From Mycobacteriaceae bacterium (GTDB lineage: Bacteria; Actinomycetota; Actinomycetes; Mycobacteriales; Mycobacteriaceae), in NCBI GenBank assembly GCA_019242135.1, contig JAFAWC010000014.1, positions 1 to 11,268 of the forward strand: 11,268 nucleotides of DNA, read 5' to 3'. How positions within the stretch are numbered: the first letter of the stretch is position 1; every line of letters starts with the position of its first letter. Positions 1 to 8,052 of this stretch are shown here, one piece after another. Under the pieces are notes generated by a model that had not been told where the DNA came from, did not search any database, and worked only from the letters and a program-made list of their open reading frames with translations. The translations under genes and the position numbers were made by a program.

Positions 1-1
1 G

Positions 2-799
2 GTCGGCGGCAGCGGCGTCGTGCTCTACGTCGTGCCGCGGATCGCGCTCGGGGAACTGCCGATGGAGGTCGGCAGCAGACTCACGACCGCACTGGCGCGC
101 CACGGCGTGGTGCTGTCGCTGCAGTTCGAGACCGACGACGACCAGAACGTGGTGGACGCGATCAGAGACCTCAATCCGATCGCCATCACCAGCGTCTTCC
201 CGCTGACCGGCGATGCACTGGCGGCCGTCGAGGCCGCCGGAATACCGCAGATTCATGTCGGAAGCGAACAGTTGCGCGCGCTTTCAGATCTGCATCTGAC
301 GGTGGGGGAGATGCGGGTGGACCACCTCGTATCACGGGGGCATCGCAACCTGGCGTTCGCCTACACCGACGTCGAGAAGCTGCGTCCGCTCGGCGACTAC
401 TGGCTCGCGGGCCTGCGCGTCGCCGCCAGCACCCGCGACCTGCCCGAGATCACCGTCAGCACACTGCAGACCGACGGCAGCAACGCCGCGGATGTGGTCG
501 CCGGCTGGGTTGGCGACGAGGTGACCGCAGTCTGCACCCAGGACGACGAAACCGCGTTCGTGGTCCTGCACGGCCTGCGCCAGTCGGACCTGCGCTGCCC
601 GGCGGACCTGGCCGTCATGGGAGTTGACGCGCGCCCGCTCGGTGCGGTCAGCGGGCCACCGCTCACGTCGGTGTCCTTCGACGCGAAAGCAATCGTCGAC
701 GCGGCGGTGACCGCGATGATGGCCGAGCTCGGATACCCCGTGGAGCCGGAGCCGGCCAGCATCAACGTCGCGAGGCTGATCCAGCGGGACTCGACATGA
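2..799 (+). CDS. LacI/GalR-family transcriptional regulator, ligand-binding part (5'-truncated)
   Basis: The reading frame is open from the first bases of the window, so the start and the N-terminal helix-turn-helix are outside it. What remains is the periplasmic-binding-protein-like effector domain of a LacI/GalR regulator. Visible family signatures are the first beta strand (VVLYVVPRIALGELP), the LVSRGHRNLAFAY segment that matches the usual 'L..GHR.IA' core, and the C-terminal pattern TQDDETAFVVLHGLRQ followed by DLAVMGVDARPLG and PPLTSVSFD, matching the classic 'nDe.A...l' and 'vvGfDd...p.LTtv' blocks. The effector is unknown; family members usually bind sugars or other small metabolites and repress nearby genes. 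The internal GTG at 20 has no support as a true start. The next gene on the same strand is a P450, preceded by an inverted repeat that could be an operator, so control of the P450 by this regulator is possible but only inferred. Confidence 0.85.
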   Translation, partial: VGGSGVVLYVVPRIALGELPMEVGSRLTTALARHGVVLSLQFETDDDQNVVDAIRDLNPIAITSVFPLTGDALAAVEAAGIPQIHVGSEQLRALSDLHLTVGEMRVDHLVSRGHRNLAFAYTDVEKLRPLGDYWLAGLRVAASTRDLPEITVSTLQTDGSNAADVVAGWVGDEVTAVCTQDDETAFVVLHGLRQSDLRCPADLAVMGVDARPLGAVSGPPLTSVSFDAKAIVDAAVTAMMAELGYPVEPEPASINVARLIQRDST

Positions 800-830
800 C
801 CGAGTCCCGCCTGGACGGGCGGCCGGGTGC

Positions 831-854
831 GCGGGTAACTTACGCGGGTAAGTT
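831..854. promoter_or_regulatory. Operator-like inverted and direct repeat before the P450
   Basis: In the 85-base gap between the regulator and the P450, AACTTAC (837-843) and GTAAGTT (848-854) form a perfect 7+7 inverted repeat around a GCGG spacer, reading AACTTACGCGGGTAAGTT. Overlapping it, GCGGGTAA occurs at 831-838 and again at 844-851, a direct repeat with a 13-base period. An 18-base interrupted palindrome just upstream of a start is the usual shape of a dimeric repressor site of TetR or LacI type. The RNA hairpin it could form has no U tract and would sit before a gene, so a terminator is less likely. Which protein binds it cannot be told from sequence. Confidence 0.5.
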
Positions 855-884
855 CCTTCTCGGATGCGGAGAGGCACACGGGAC

Positions 885-2083
885 ATGACGGTCAGCGCCA
901 CCAGCGACGTCCGCTTCGATCCCTACGACGTCGAGCTCAACGCCGATCCGTACCCGATGTTCCGGCGGCTGCGCGAGGAAGCGCCGCTGTACTACAACGC
1001 GCAGCACGACTTCTACGCGTTGAGCCGCTTCGACGACGTGAACAAAGCGCTGGTCGACCACGGCACGTTCAGCTCGGCGCGCGGGGCGATTCTTGAACTG
1101 ATCAAAGCCAACATCGACATCCCGAAGGGCGTGGTGATCTTCGAGGATCCGCCCATCCACGACATTCACCGCAAGTTGTTGTCGCGCATGTTCACCCCGC
1201 GCAAGATCAACGGCCTCGAACCGAAAATCCGCGAGTTCTGCGCGCAGAGCCTCGACCCGCTCATCGGGTCGGGGCGATTCGACTTCGTCGCCGACCTCGG
1301 TGCGCAGATGCCGATGAAGGTCATCAGCATGCTGCTCGGCATCCCCCAGGACGACCAGGAGGCCGTCCGCGATCGAGCCAACGAACAGCTGCGCACCGAG
1401 GCCGGCAAACCGATGAAAGCCGCCGAACAGGGCATCGTGGCCGGCGAACACTTCGCGGCGTACATCGATTGGCGTGCCGAGCATCCGTCGGACGACATCA
1501 TGACGGAGCTGCTCACTGTCGAGTTCGAGGACGAGACCGGTACCGTGCGGCGGCTGACCCGCGGGGAGCTGCTCGTCTACCTCAACGTTGTCGCCGGCGC
1601 CGGCAATGAGACCACCACCCGCCTGATCGGCTGGGCGGGCAAGGTACTTGCCGAGCATCCCGACCAGCGGCGCGATCTCGTCACGGATCCGACGCTCATC
1701 CCGCAGGCCGTCGAGGAACTGCTGCGCTACGAGCCGCCCGCGCCGCACGTGGCGAGATATGTGACTCGCGATTTCTCATACCACGGGCAACCGGTGCCCG
1801 CGGGCAGCGTGATGATGATGCTGATCGGTGCCGCCTGCCGGGATCACCGTCAGTTCCCGCCCGACGGCGACGTTTTCGACATCCACCGCCGGGCCCGCCC
1901 GCACTTGGCGTTCAGTGTGGGCACGCATTTCTGTTTGGGCTCGGCGCTTGCCCGCCTCGAGGGACGCATCGCGCTGGAGGAGATCCTCAAGCGGTTCCCG
2001 GACTGGGACGTCGACCTTGATCACGCGCATCTGTCGCCGACGTCGACCGTGCGGGGCTGGGAAGCGATGCCCGCGATCATCTG

Positions 2084-2087
<4 letters not shown>
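885..2087 (+). CDS. Cytochrome P450 monooxygenase
   Basis: Soluble bacterial class I P450 of 400 residues, the usual length. The I-helix oxygen-activation motif AGAGNETT is at about 237-244 (acid E242, T243), the K-helix ExxR at E278-R281, and the heme loop FSVGTHFCLG at 343-352 with the proximal thiolate ligand C350. The N terminus (DPYDVELNADPYPMFRRLREEAP) is typical of actinobacterial CYPs and there is no membrane anchor. It should hydroxylate or otherwise oxidise a small hydrophobic compound using NAD(P)H through a ferredoxin and reductase, neither of which is adjacent. I chose ATG 885 because GGAGAGG lies about 10 bases upstream. An in-frame ATG at 864 would add seven residues but has no comparable ribosome binding site. 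I cannot assign a CYP family or substrate. The protein ends in a cysteine, and its stop overlaps that of the convergent PPOX gene. Confidence 0.95.
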
Positions 2088-3652
<1,565 letters not shown>

Positions 3653-3664
3653 GCCCCGACGGAA

Positions 3665-5020
3665 TCAGGCCGCGCGGCGGTACACCTCGATGTCCTCGAT
3701 GTCTGCGCGGGACCGGTCGGGCAGCGCGACGACGCAGCCCAGGGTGATGACGGCGGCGATGACGATGTACGCCGAAATCGAATAGGGCGTACCCGTTTCG
3801 TGCAGCAGCCAGGTCGCGACGAGGGGAGCGGGGCCGCCGGCGAACACCGATGCCAATTGGTAGCCCAGTCCTGCCCCGCCATAGCGCAGATGCGTCGGGA
3901 AGCTTTCGCCGATCATCGCCGCCTGAGGGCCGTACTGCATCGCGTGCAGGATCAGCGACAGCACGACCGTGATGAAGACGAGTGCGTGCCCGCCATGGGT
4001 GAGCACGATGAAGTACGGGACCGCGAAGAGACCAGTCAAGACGGTGCCGGTGAGATAAACCCGCTTTCGGCCGACGCGGTCCGACATCAGAGAGAAGAAC
4101 GGAATCGCCGCGAGTTCGCAGATTGCGCCGACCAGAACGGCGTTGAGCACGAACGTCTTGCTGAATGCGTGCGCAGGCCGGGACACGACGTAGATCAACA
4201 CGTAGGTGGTGAACAAATAGAACGGCAGTTGCTCGCTGAACCGGACACCGGCCGACAGCAGAATCTCGCGCCAGTGGTGGCGGATCGCCTCGATGACCGG
4301 TGTACGGACGATCTTGCGTTCGACGACAGCCTTCGCAAACATCGGCGTCTCAAGGATTTTCAGGCGGATCACCAGGCCCAAGCCGACCAGCACCAGGCTG
4401 GCCAGGAACGGGATGCGCCAGCCCCATGAGTTGAACGCGTCCGCCGACAGCGTCGCCGACAGTAGCGTCATGCCTCCGGTGCCCAGCACCAGCCCGACCG
4501 GCACTCCCACCTGCGCCGAACTGGCCAGCAACCCGCGCCGGTCCTGAGCGCCCCACTCCATCGCCAGCAGCACCGACCCGCTCCACTCGCCGCCGATCGC
4601 GATGCCCTGAATCAGCCGCAGCACCACCAGCAGCAACGGGGCAATCAGCCCGATCGTCGCGGTTCCCGGCAACACGCCGACGAGGGCCGACGATATGCCC
4701 ATCACCAGCAGGGTGATGATCAGCGTGACCTTGCGGCCGAGCCGATCGCCCCAATGGCCGAAGATGGCGGCCCCGACCGGACGCGCCGCGAACCCGATCG
4801 CGTAGGTCGCGAACGACTGCATCGCCCCGGCGTACGCGCTGGACGCCGGGAAGAAAAGATGCGGGAAAACCAGTGCGGCGGCAGTGTTGTAAAGGAAGAA
4901 GTCGTACCACTCGATCGTCGTACCGATGACGCTCGCCAGAGCGGCACGCCGGACTTGGGTGCGTTGTGCGTGCTCGCCGACCCGAGTTGCCCTGAGGAGT
5001 TCGTCGTCTCCGAGTACCAT
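3665..5020 (-). CDS. MFS transporter, metabolite:H+ symporter (MHS) family
   Basis: A polytopic inner-membrane transporter of about 451 residues with the 12-helix layout of the major facilitator superfamily. Signatures of the MHS group (ShiA, ProP and KgtP relatives) are GTTIEWYDFFLY at 33-44, the loop motif RPVGAAIFGHWGDRLGRK at 80-97, and RLIQGIAIGGEW at 135-146. The second half repeats the loop motif as SLMSDRVGRKRVY. It should couple proton entry to uptake of a small organic acid, betaine or similar solute; the substrate cannot be read from sequence. The frame can be extended to a GTG at 5071, but that codon has no ribosome binding site, whereas the ATG at 5020 is preceded by GGAAGGG at a spacing of six, so I take 5020. 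It converges on the mycolyltransferase gene with 12 bases between stops and is divergent from a small exported protein. Confidence 0.9.
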   Translation of the reverse strand: MVLGDDELLRATRVGEHAQRTQVRRAALASVIGTTIEWYDFFLYNTAAALVFPHLFFPASSAYAGAMQSFATYAIGFAARPVGAAIFGHWGDRLGRKVTLIITLLVMGISSALVGVLPGTATIGLIAPLLLVVLRLIQGIAIGGEWSGSVLLAMEWGAQDRRGLLASSAQVGVPVGLVLGTGGMTLLSATLSADAFNSWGWRIPFLASLVLVGLGLVIRLKILETPMFAKAVVERKIVRTPVIEAIRHHWREILLSAGVRFSEQLPFYLFTTYVLIYVVSRPAHAFSKTFVLNAVLVGAICELAAIPFFSLMSDRVGRKRVYLTGTVLTGLFAVPYFIVLTHGGHALVFITVVLSLILHAMQYGPQAAMIGESFPTHLRYGGAGLGYQLASVFAGGPAPLVATWLLHETGTPYSISAYIVIAAVITLGCVVALPDRSRADIEDIEVYRRAA

Positions 5021-5110
5021 CCGCCGCCCTTCCGCCCAGTCGTGCTCGCCAGTCTCAGTCTGCGACGCCACGGCCCCGTTGTCGTCGATAACGCGCGAGG
5101 TATTTCCGGC

Positions 5111-5137
5111 TTAAACGCTGCAAAAGTCGTCAATACT
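5111..5137 (+). promoter_or_regulatory. Weak candidate promoter for the exported protein gene
   Basis: The divergent gap 5021-5176 contains one AT-rich stretch. TTAAAC (5111-5116) and AATACT (5132-5137) with a 15-base spacer would place a start near 5144, about 33 bases before ATG 5177. On the other strand TTGACG (plus 5128-5133) could serve the transporter gene, but no matching -10 was found. Both are weak matches. Confidence 0.25.
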
Positions 5138-5176
5138 GGCTGCGGGCGGGGTGCACGAACGAGAGGATGAGCAGCG

Positions 5177-5692
5177 ATGCGTCAGTTCACACGTTTCGGC
5201 GCCTGCGCGGCCGCGATGAGCATGGCAACGTCGGTCGCCCTCTGCGCCGGTAGCGGTGCCGCTGTGGCCGACGGCACCAACGTCGCCTCCGACAACTCCA
5301 GGCTCGTGCCGCTCAGTTCGATCCTGCGAAAATGCGACTGGCAGAACACCCCCTGGGTACCGTCAGCGACCTCAGGCACCGGGTTCGCCCTGATCGGGGC
5401 AGCCGGCGGTACGGTCACCGCGGACGTGCACATGACCGGCGTCATCCCAGACATCTGGTACGGCGTCCGGCTGGTGCAGGTGCCCCGTCCCGGTATCGGC
5501 TGTGGCGCCGGTGCGCCGGGCGTGGGGTTCGCTCAGCTTTACACCGACGACGCCGGAAACGGGGCGGTGACGGTGTCAGCGCCGGTCATGGCGGGTGCGA
5601 CCGGAGCGTGGGTGTCGGTCGAGGGTCCGCTCGGCAACTCCACACAGATGGCCGGCGATTTCAGGACGTCGGATTTCCTGGCGCCGATCTAG
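5177..5692 (+). CDS. Small exported protein of unknown function
   Basis: A 171-residue protein with a clear Sec-type signal peptide: basic start MRQFTRFG, an Ala-rich hydrophobic stretch, and a probable cleavage after A31 (AVA before DG). No lipobox is present; the cysteine at 23 is in VALC, which does not fit. The mature part of about 140 residues looks like beta strands separated by Gly-rich turns and has just two cysteines, C53 (RKCDW) and C109 (GIGCGAG), which could form one disulfide. Features such as DIWYGVRLVQVPRPG and GAWVSVEGPLG resemble the small secreted beta-rich proteins common in mycobacteria, but I do not recognise a named family. GAGAGGA (5161-5167) lies nine bases before the ATG. 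The gene is divergent from the transporter and converges on another small exported protein gene. Confidence 0.8.
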   Translation: MRQFTRFGACAAAMSMATSVALCAGSGAAVADGTNVASDNSRLVPLSSILRKCDWQNTPWVPSATSGTGFALIGAAGGTVTADVHMTGVIPDIWYGVRLVQVPRPGIGCGAGAPGVGFAQLYTDDAGNGAVTVSAPVMAGATGAWVSVEGPLGNSTQMAGDFRTSDFLAPI

Positions 5693-5713
5693 CGTCAGAA
5701 GCCGCCGTCGCTG

Positions 5714-6094
5714 TTACACCCACTGCACCCAGCCATACGACGCGGTGCACACCAGCGCGATTCCGTCGGGCGACTGCGCGGCCGCGCCGCGCGGATTCGG
5801 GCACGGCTCGCCGATGTTGTGCACCCCGTACAGCGGATAGGAGCTCACCCAGAATCCTGTGTAGACGGGCGGCCACTGGTTGGGGATCCAGTGGCACTGC
5901 ATCGGCTCACCGCCGCGGCCGCGACCGAAGATGAACAGATCGGTGTTGTCGCACGGTGCGTTCAGCGCAGCGTCGTAATTCATGCCGGGCACGTCGCCGG
6001 GGTAGCGGCCCGACGGGTCGTCGGCGGCGGCGGTCGGAGCCGCACTGATCGCGGTGGCCGCGATCGCCGCGGCGATGAAGAGCGTGCGCATCAT
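5714..6094 (-). CDS. Small exported four-cysteine protein of unknown function
   Basis: A 126-residue secreted protein. MMRTLFIAAAIAATAISA leads into a probable cleavage after A24 (TAAA before DD), leaving about 102 residues. The mature domain is rich in Trp, Tyr, Pro and Gly and has four cysteines (C48, C67, C98, C116), suggesting two disulfides outside the membrane. Recognisable segments are NAPCDNTDLFIFGRGRGG, QCHWIPNQWPP and GEPCPNPRGAAAQSPDGIAL, ending in ASYGWVQWV. I know of no function. The frame runs upstream to 6151, but the extension would destroy the signal peptide. The paired ATGs at 6094 and 6091 follow GGGTGGGA and a good promoter, so one of these is the start. It lies 100 bases downstream of the acyl-CoA synthetase gene on the same strand and is probably transcribed separately. 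Confidence 0.82.
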   Translation of the reverse strand: MMRTLFIAAAIAATAISAAPTAAADDPSGRYPGDVPGMNYDAALNAPCDNTDLFIFGRGRGGEPMQCHWIPNQWPPVYTGFWVSSYPLYGVHNIGEPCPNPRGAAAQSPDGIALVCTASYGWVQWV

Positions 6095-6125
6095 GTCCCA
6101 CCCTCGCGTTGTCGGCCTGCGGCAA

Positions 6126-6153
6126 AGCGTAACCGGTGTCCCGCGTGCCACAA
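6126..6153 (-). promoter_or_regulatory. Promoter of the four-cysteine exported protein gene
   Basis: Read on the minus strand, TTGTGG (plus 6148-6153) and TACGCT (plus 6126-6131) are separated by 16 bases. This is a good housekeeping-type pair, the second element matching the mycobacterial TANNNT -10. Transcription would start near 6119, giving a leader of about 25 bases that contains the GGGTGGGA ribosome binding site before ATG 6094. It also supports choosing the short start over the longer frame, whose start at 6151 would lie upstream of this transcription start. Confidence 0.5.
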
Positions 6154-6194
6154 AGATTTCTCCTGAAAACGACCACCCACAGGACCTGACCGGA

Positions 6195-8009
6195 TCACGT
6201 GTAGAAGGCGTCGAGGATCTCTTTGTTCCGGTCGGCGACCACCGACCGTTTCACCTTCAATGACGGCGTCAGCTCGCCCCGGTCAACCGACAAATCGTGG
6301 TCCAGCAGCGCCCACTTCTTGATTGTCTCCCACCGGTTGAGCTCCGAATTGAGTCTTTTCACGTGCTCGTCGATCAGCTCGTGCACCGGCGGCAATTTGA
6401 CCAAGTCGGTGTAGGACTTGTCCGTCCAACCGCGCTCAGCCGCCCAGCCCGAGATCGTGTCGGGGTCAAGAGCGATGAGCGCGACACAGAAGTTGCGGCC
6501 CTCGCCGAACACCAGGAACTGGCTGGCGTACGGGCACTGGGCGATGAATTTTGCCTCGATCGCCGGCGGCACGATGTACTTGCCACCGGAGGTCTTAAAC
6601 ATCTCCTTGAGCCGGCCGGTGATCGTCAAGAACCCATCGGCGTCCAGCACTCCCTTGTCACCGCTGCGCAGCCAGCCGTCCTCGGTGAAAGCCGCGGCGG
6701 TGGCGTCCGGCAGGTTGTGGTAGCCCGCCATCACCTCGGGACCGTTGATCTGGACTTCGCCCTCCTCGCTGATCCGCACCCCTGTCCCGTCGAACGGCAC
6801 ACCGACGGTTCCGAGCCGGTAGTTCTCGGGACGGTTGATGAAGCCCGCGCCTGCCGTCTCGGTCAGCCCGTATCCCTCGAGGATCAGCAGCCCGGCGGCG
6901 TGAAACCATTCGCCGATCTCGCGGTTCAGCGGCGCGGAACCCGAGATGAAAAACCGGATGTTGCCACCGAACGCGGCCCGCACCTTGGTGAAGATCAAGC
7001 GGTCAAAAAGCCTGTGCTGCAGCGACATCGTCAGGCCAACGGGCTCGTGGGCCCGTCGACGACGGTCGACTTCAACCCCCACGGCGAAGGCTCGCTGGAA
7101 CAACTTCTCCTTGACACCGCCGTGTTCCTGCTGGGTGGTGACGATGCGGGAATACGCCTTTTCGAAGATCCGCGGGGCGGCGGCCATGAACGTGGGTTTG
7201 ACCGCAGCGGCGTTCTCCATGATCTTGTCGACCCGTCCGTCGACCGCACTGACGAATCCGCACGCCAGCTGCGCTGCGACGAGCACCTTGCCGAACGAGT
7301 GCGCCAAGGGCAGCCACAGCAGCTGCGAATCGTCCTCGCCGACCACCTGCAGCGCAGCGACCGCCAGGCCGTGATAAACCCATGCCTCGTGGCGCAGCCG
7401 CACACCTTTCGGCTTGCCGGTGGTTCCGGACGTGTAGATCAACGTCGCCAACTGATCCGGCACGATCTTTTCGACGGCGTCTTTTACGCACGCCGGGTGG
7501 TCGGCGAGGTGTTTGGTTCCCAGGCCGGCCAGATCATCGATGGTGATCACCCAATCGCCGTCGCCGTGACCGTCGAACAGCACCACCTTGCTGACGTTAG
7601 GCAGCTCATGGCGACGCTGCGTCAACTTCGCCAGCTGGTCGTCGTCTTCGGCGAAGACCACCGTCGACTCGGAGTCGGCCAGAATGTAGGCGGTGTCGGC
7701 GGCGTTGGTGTTCGCGTAGACGGTGGTGGTGGCCGCGCCCGCACACATCACCGCCAGGTCCGCAAGGATCCATTCATATCTGGTGCCCGACGCGATCCCG
7801 ACACGCTGTTCTGGCCGCACCCCGAGCGCGAGCAGACCGGCCGCCAGCGACTCGACCCGATCGGCCGCCTGCCGCCACGTCACCGATACCCACTCGGCGC
7901 CCCGGACGTAGCGGAACGCCTCCTTGTCGGGCGTCTTCGTCACACGCTTGAGGAAAAGTGCCGCCAAATTGGGCACACCGGTGTGCACGGTCGTCCTCGG
8001 CGTCCTCAC
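6195..8009 (-). CDS. Long-chain acyl-CoA synthetase / AMP-binding ligase (FadD15-like)
   Basis: A 604-residue member of the adenylate-forming (ANL) superfamily, close in length and layout to mycobacterial FadD15. It activates a fatty acid with ATP to an acyl-adenylate and transfers it to CoA. Motifs in order are YTSGTTGKPKG (192-202, ATP phosphate loop), EGYGLTE (378-384), WLRSGD (446-451), ITGRLKEMFKTSGGKYI (463-479) and the C-terminal LTPSLKVKR (580-588) with the likely catalytic K585. The chain length of the substrate cannot be told. The start is uncertain: the frame stays open into the divergent gene without an ATG near the expected N terminus. GTG 8009 could be leaderless behind a TACATT -10; GTG 7988 has GAGGA five bases upstream and would give 597 residues. 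The gene is divergent from an FAD oxidoreductase gene with about 43 bases between starts. It may feed fatty acids into storage, degradation or lipid tailoring. Confidence 0.92.
   Translation of the reverse strand: MRTPRTTVHTGVPNLAALFLKRVTKTPDKEAFRYVRGAEWVSVTWRQAADRVESLAAGLLALGVRPEQRVGIASGTRYEWILADLAVMCAGAATTTVYANTNAADTAYILADSESTVVFAEDDDQLAKLTQRRHELPNVSKVVLFDGHGDGDWVITIDDLAGLGTKHLADHPACVKDAVEKIVPDQLATLIYTSGTTGKPKGVRLRHEAWVYHGLAVAALQVVGEDDSQLLWLPLAHSFGKVLVAAQLACGFVSAVDGRVDKIMENAAAVKPTFMAAAPRIFEKAYSRIVTTQQEHGGVKEKLFQRAFAVGVEVDRRRRAHEPVGLTMSLQHRLFDRLIFTKVRAAFGGNIRFFISGSAPLNREIGEWFHAAGLLILEGYGLTETAGAGFINRPENYRLGTVGVPFDGTGVRISEEGEVQINGPEVMAGYHNLPDATAAAFTEDGWLRSGDKGVLDADGFLTITGRLKEMFKTSGGKYIVPPAIEAKFIAQCPYASQFLVFGEGRNFCVALIALDPDTISGWAAERGWTDKSYTDLVKLPPVHELIDEHVKRLNSELNRWETIKKWALLDHDLSVDRGELTPSLKVKRSVVADRNKEILDAFYT
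7973..7986. repeat. 14-base perfect palindrome at the fadD 5' end
   Basis: GCACACCGGTGTGC is a perfect 14-base palindrome at the first codons of the acyl-CoA synthetase gene, directly beside the alternative GTG start at 7988 and about 35 bases from the candidate divergent promoter. It could be an operator for the divergent pair, or a chance product of the codons for the V-H-T-G-V stretch. No further copy was noticed in the window. Confidence 0.35.
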
Positions 8010-8016
8010 ACCGACA

Positions 8017-8026
8017 AATGTAGAGT
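8017..8026. promoter_or_regulatory. Overlapping divergent -10 candidates between fadD and the FAD oxidoreductase
   Basis: On the minus strand TACATT (plus 8017-8022) fits TANNNT and lies seven bases before GTG 8009, so a transcript could start at the GTG itself. On the plus strand TAGAGT (8021-8026) fits the same pattern and would start transcription near 8034, leaving a leader of about 20 bases before ATG 8053. The two hexamers overlap by two bases, so the promoters would be back to back. No good -35 hexamer is visible for either. Confidence 0.35.
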
Positions 8027-8052
8027 TTGCTCGCGACAGCGGGTAGTCGACG

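Noticed and set aside
840..1748. A 302-codon open frame on the minus strand opposite the P450
   Set aside because: It is a shadow of the P450 codons, is Arg/Val/Asp-rich without a domain, and lacks a supported start.
5021..5071. A 17-residue N-terminal extension of the transporter from GTG 5071
   Set aside because: There is no ribosome binding site at 5071, while ATG 5020 has GGAAGGG at good spacing; the extra residues are not part of the transporter fold. A leaderless start cannot be excluded.
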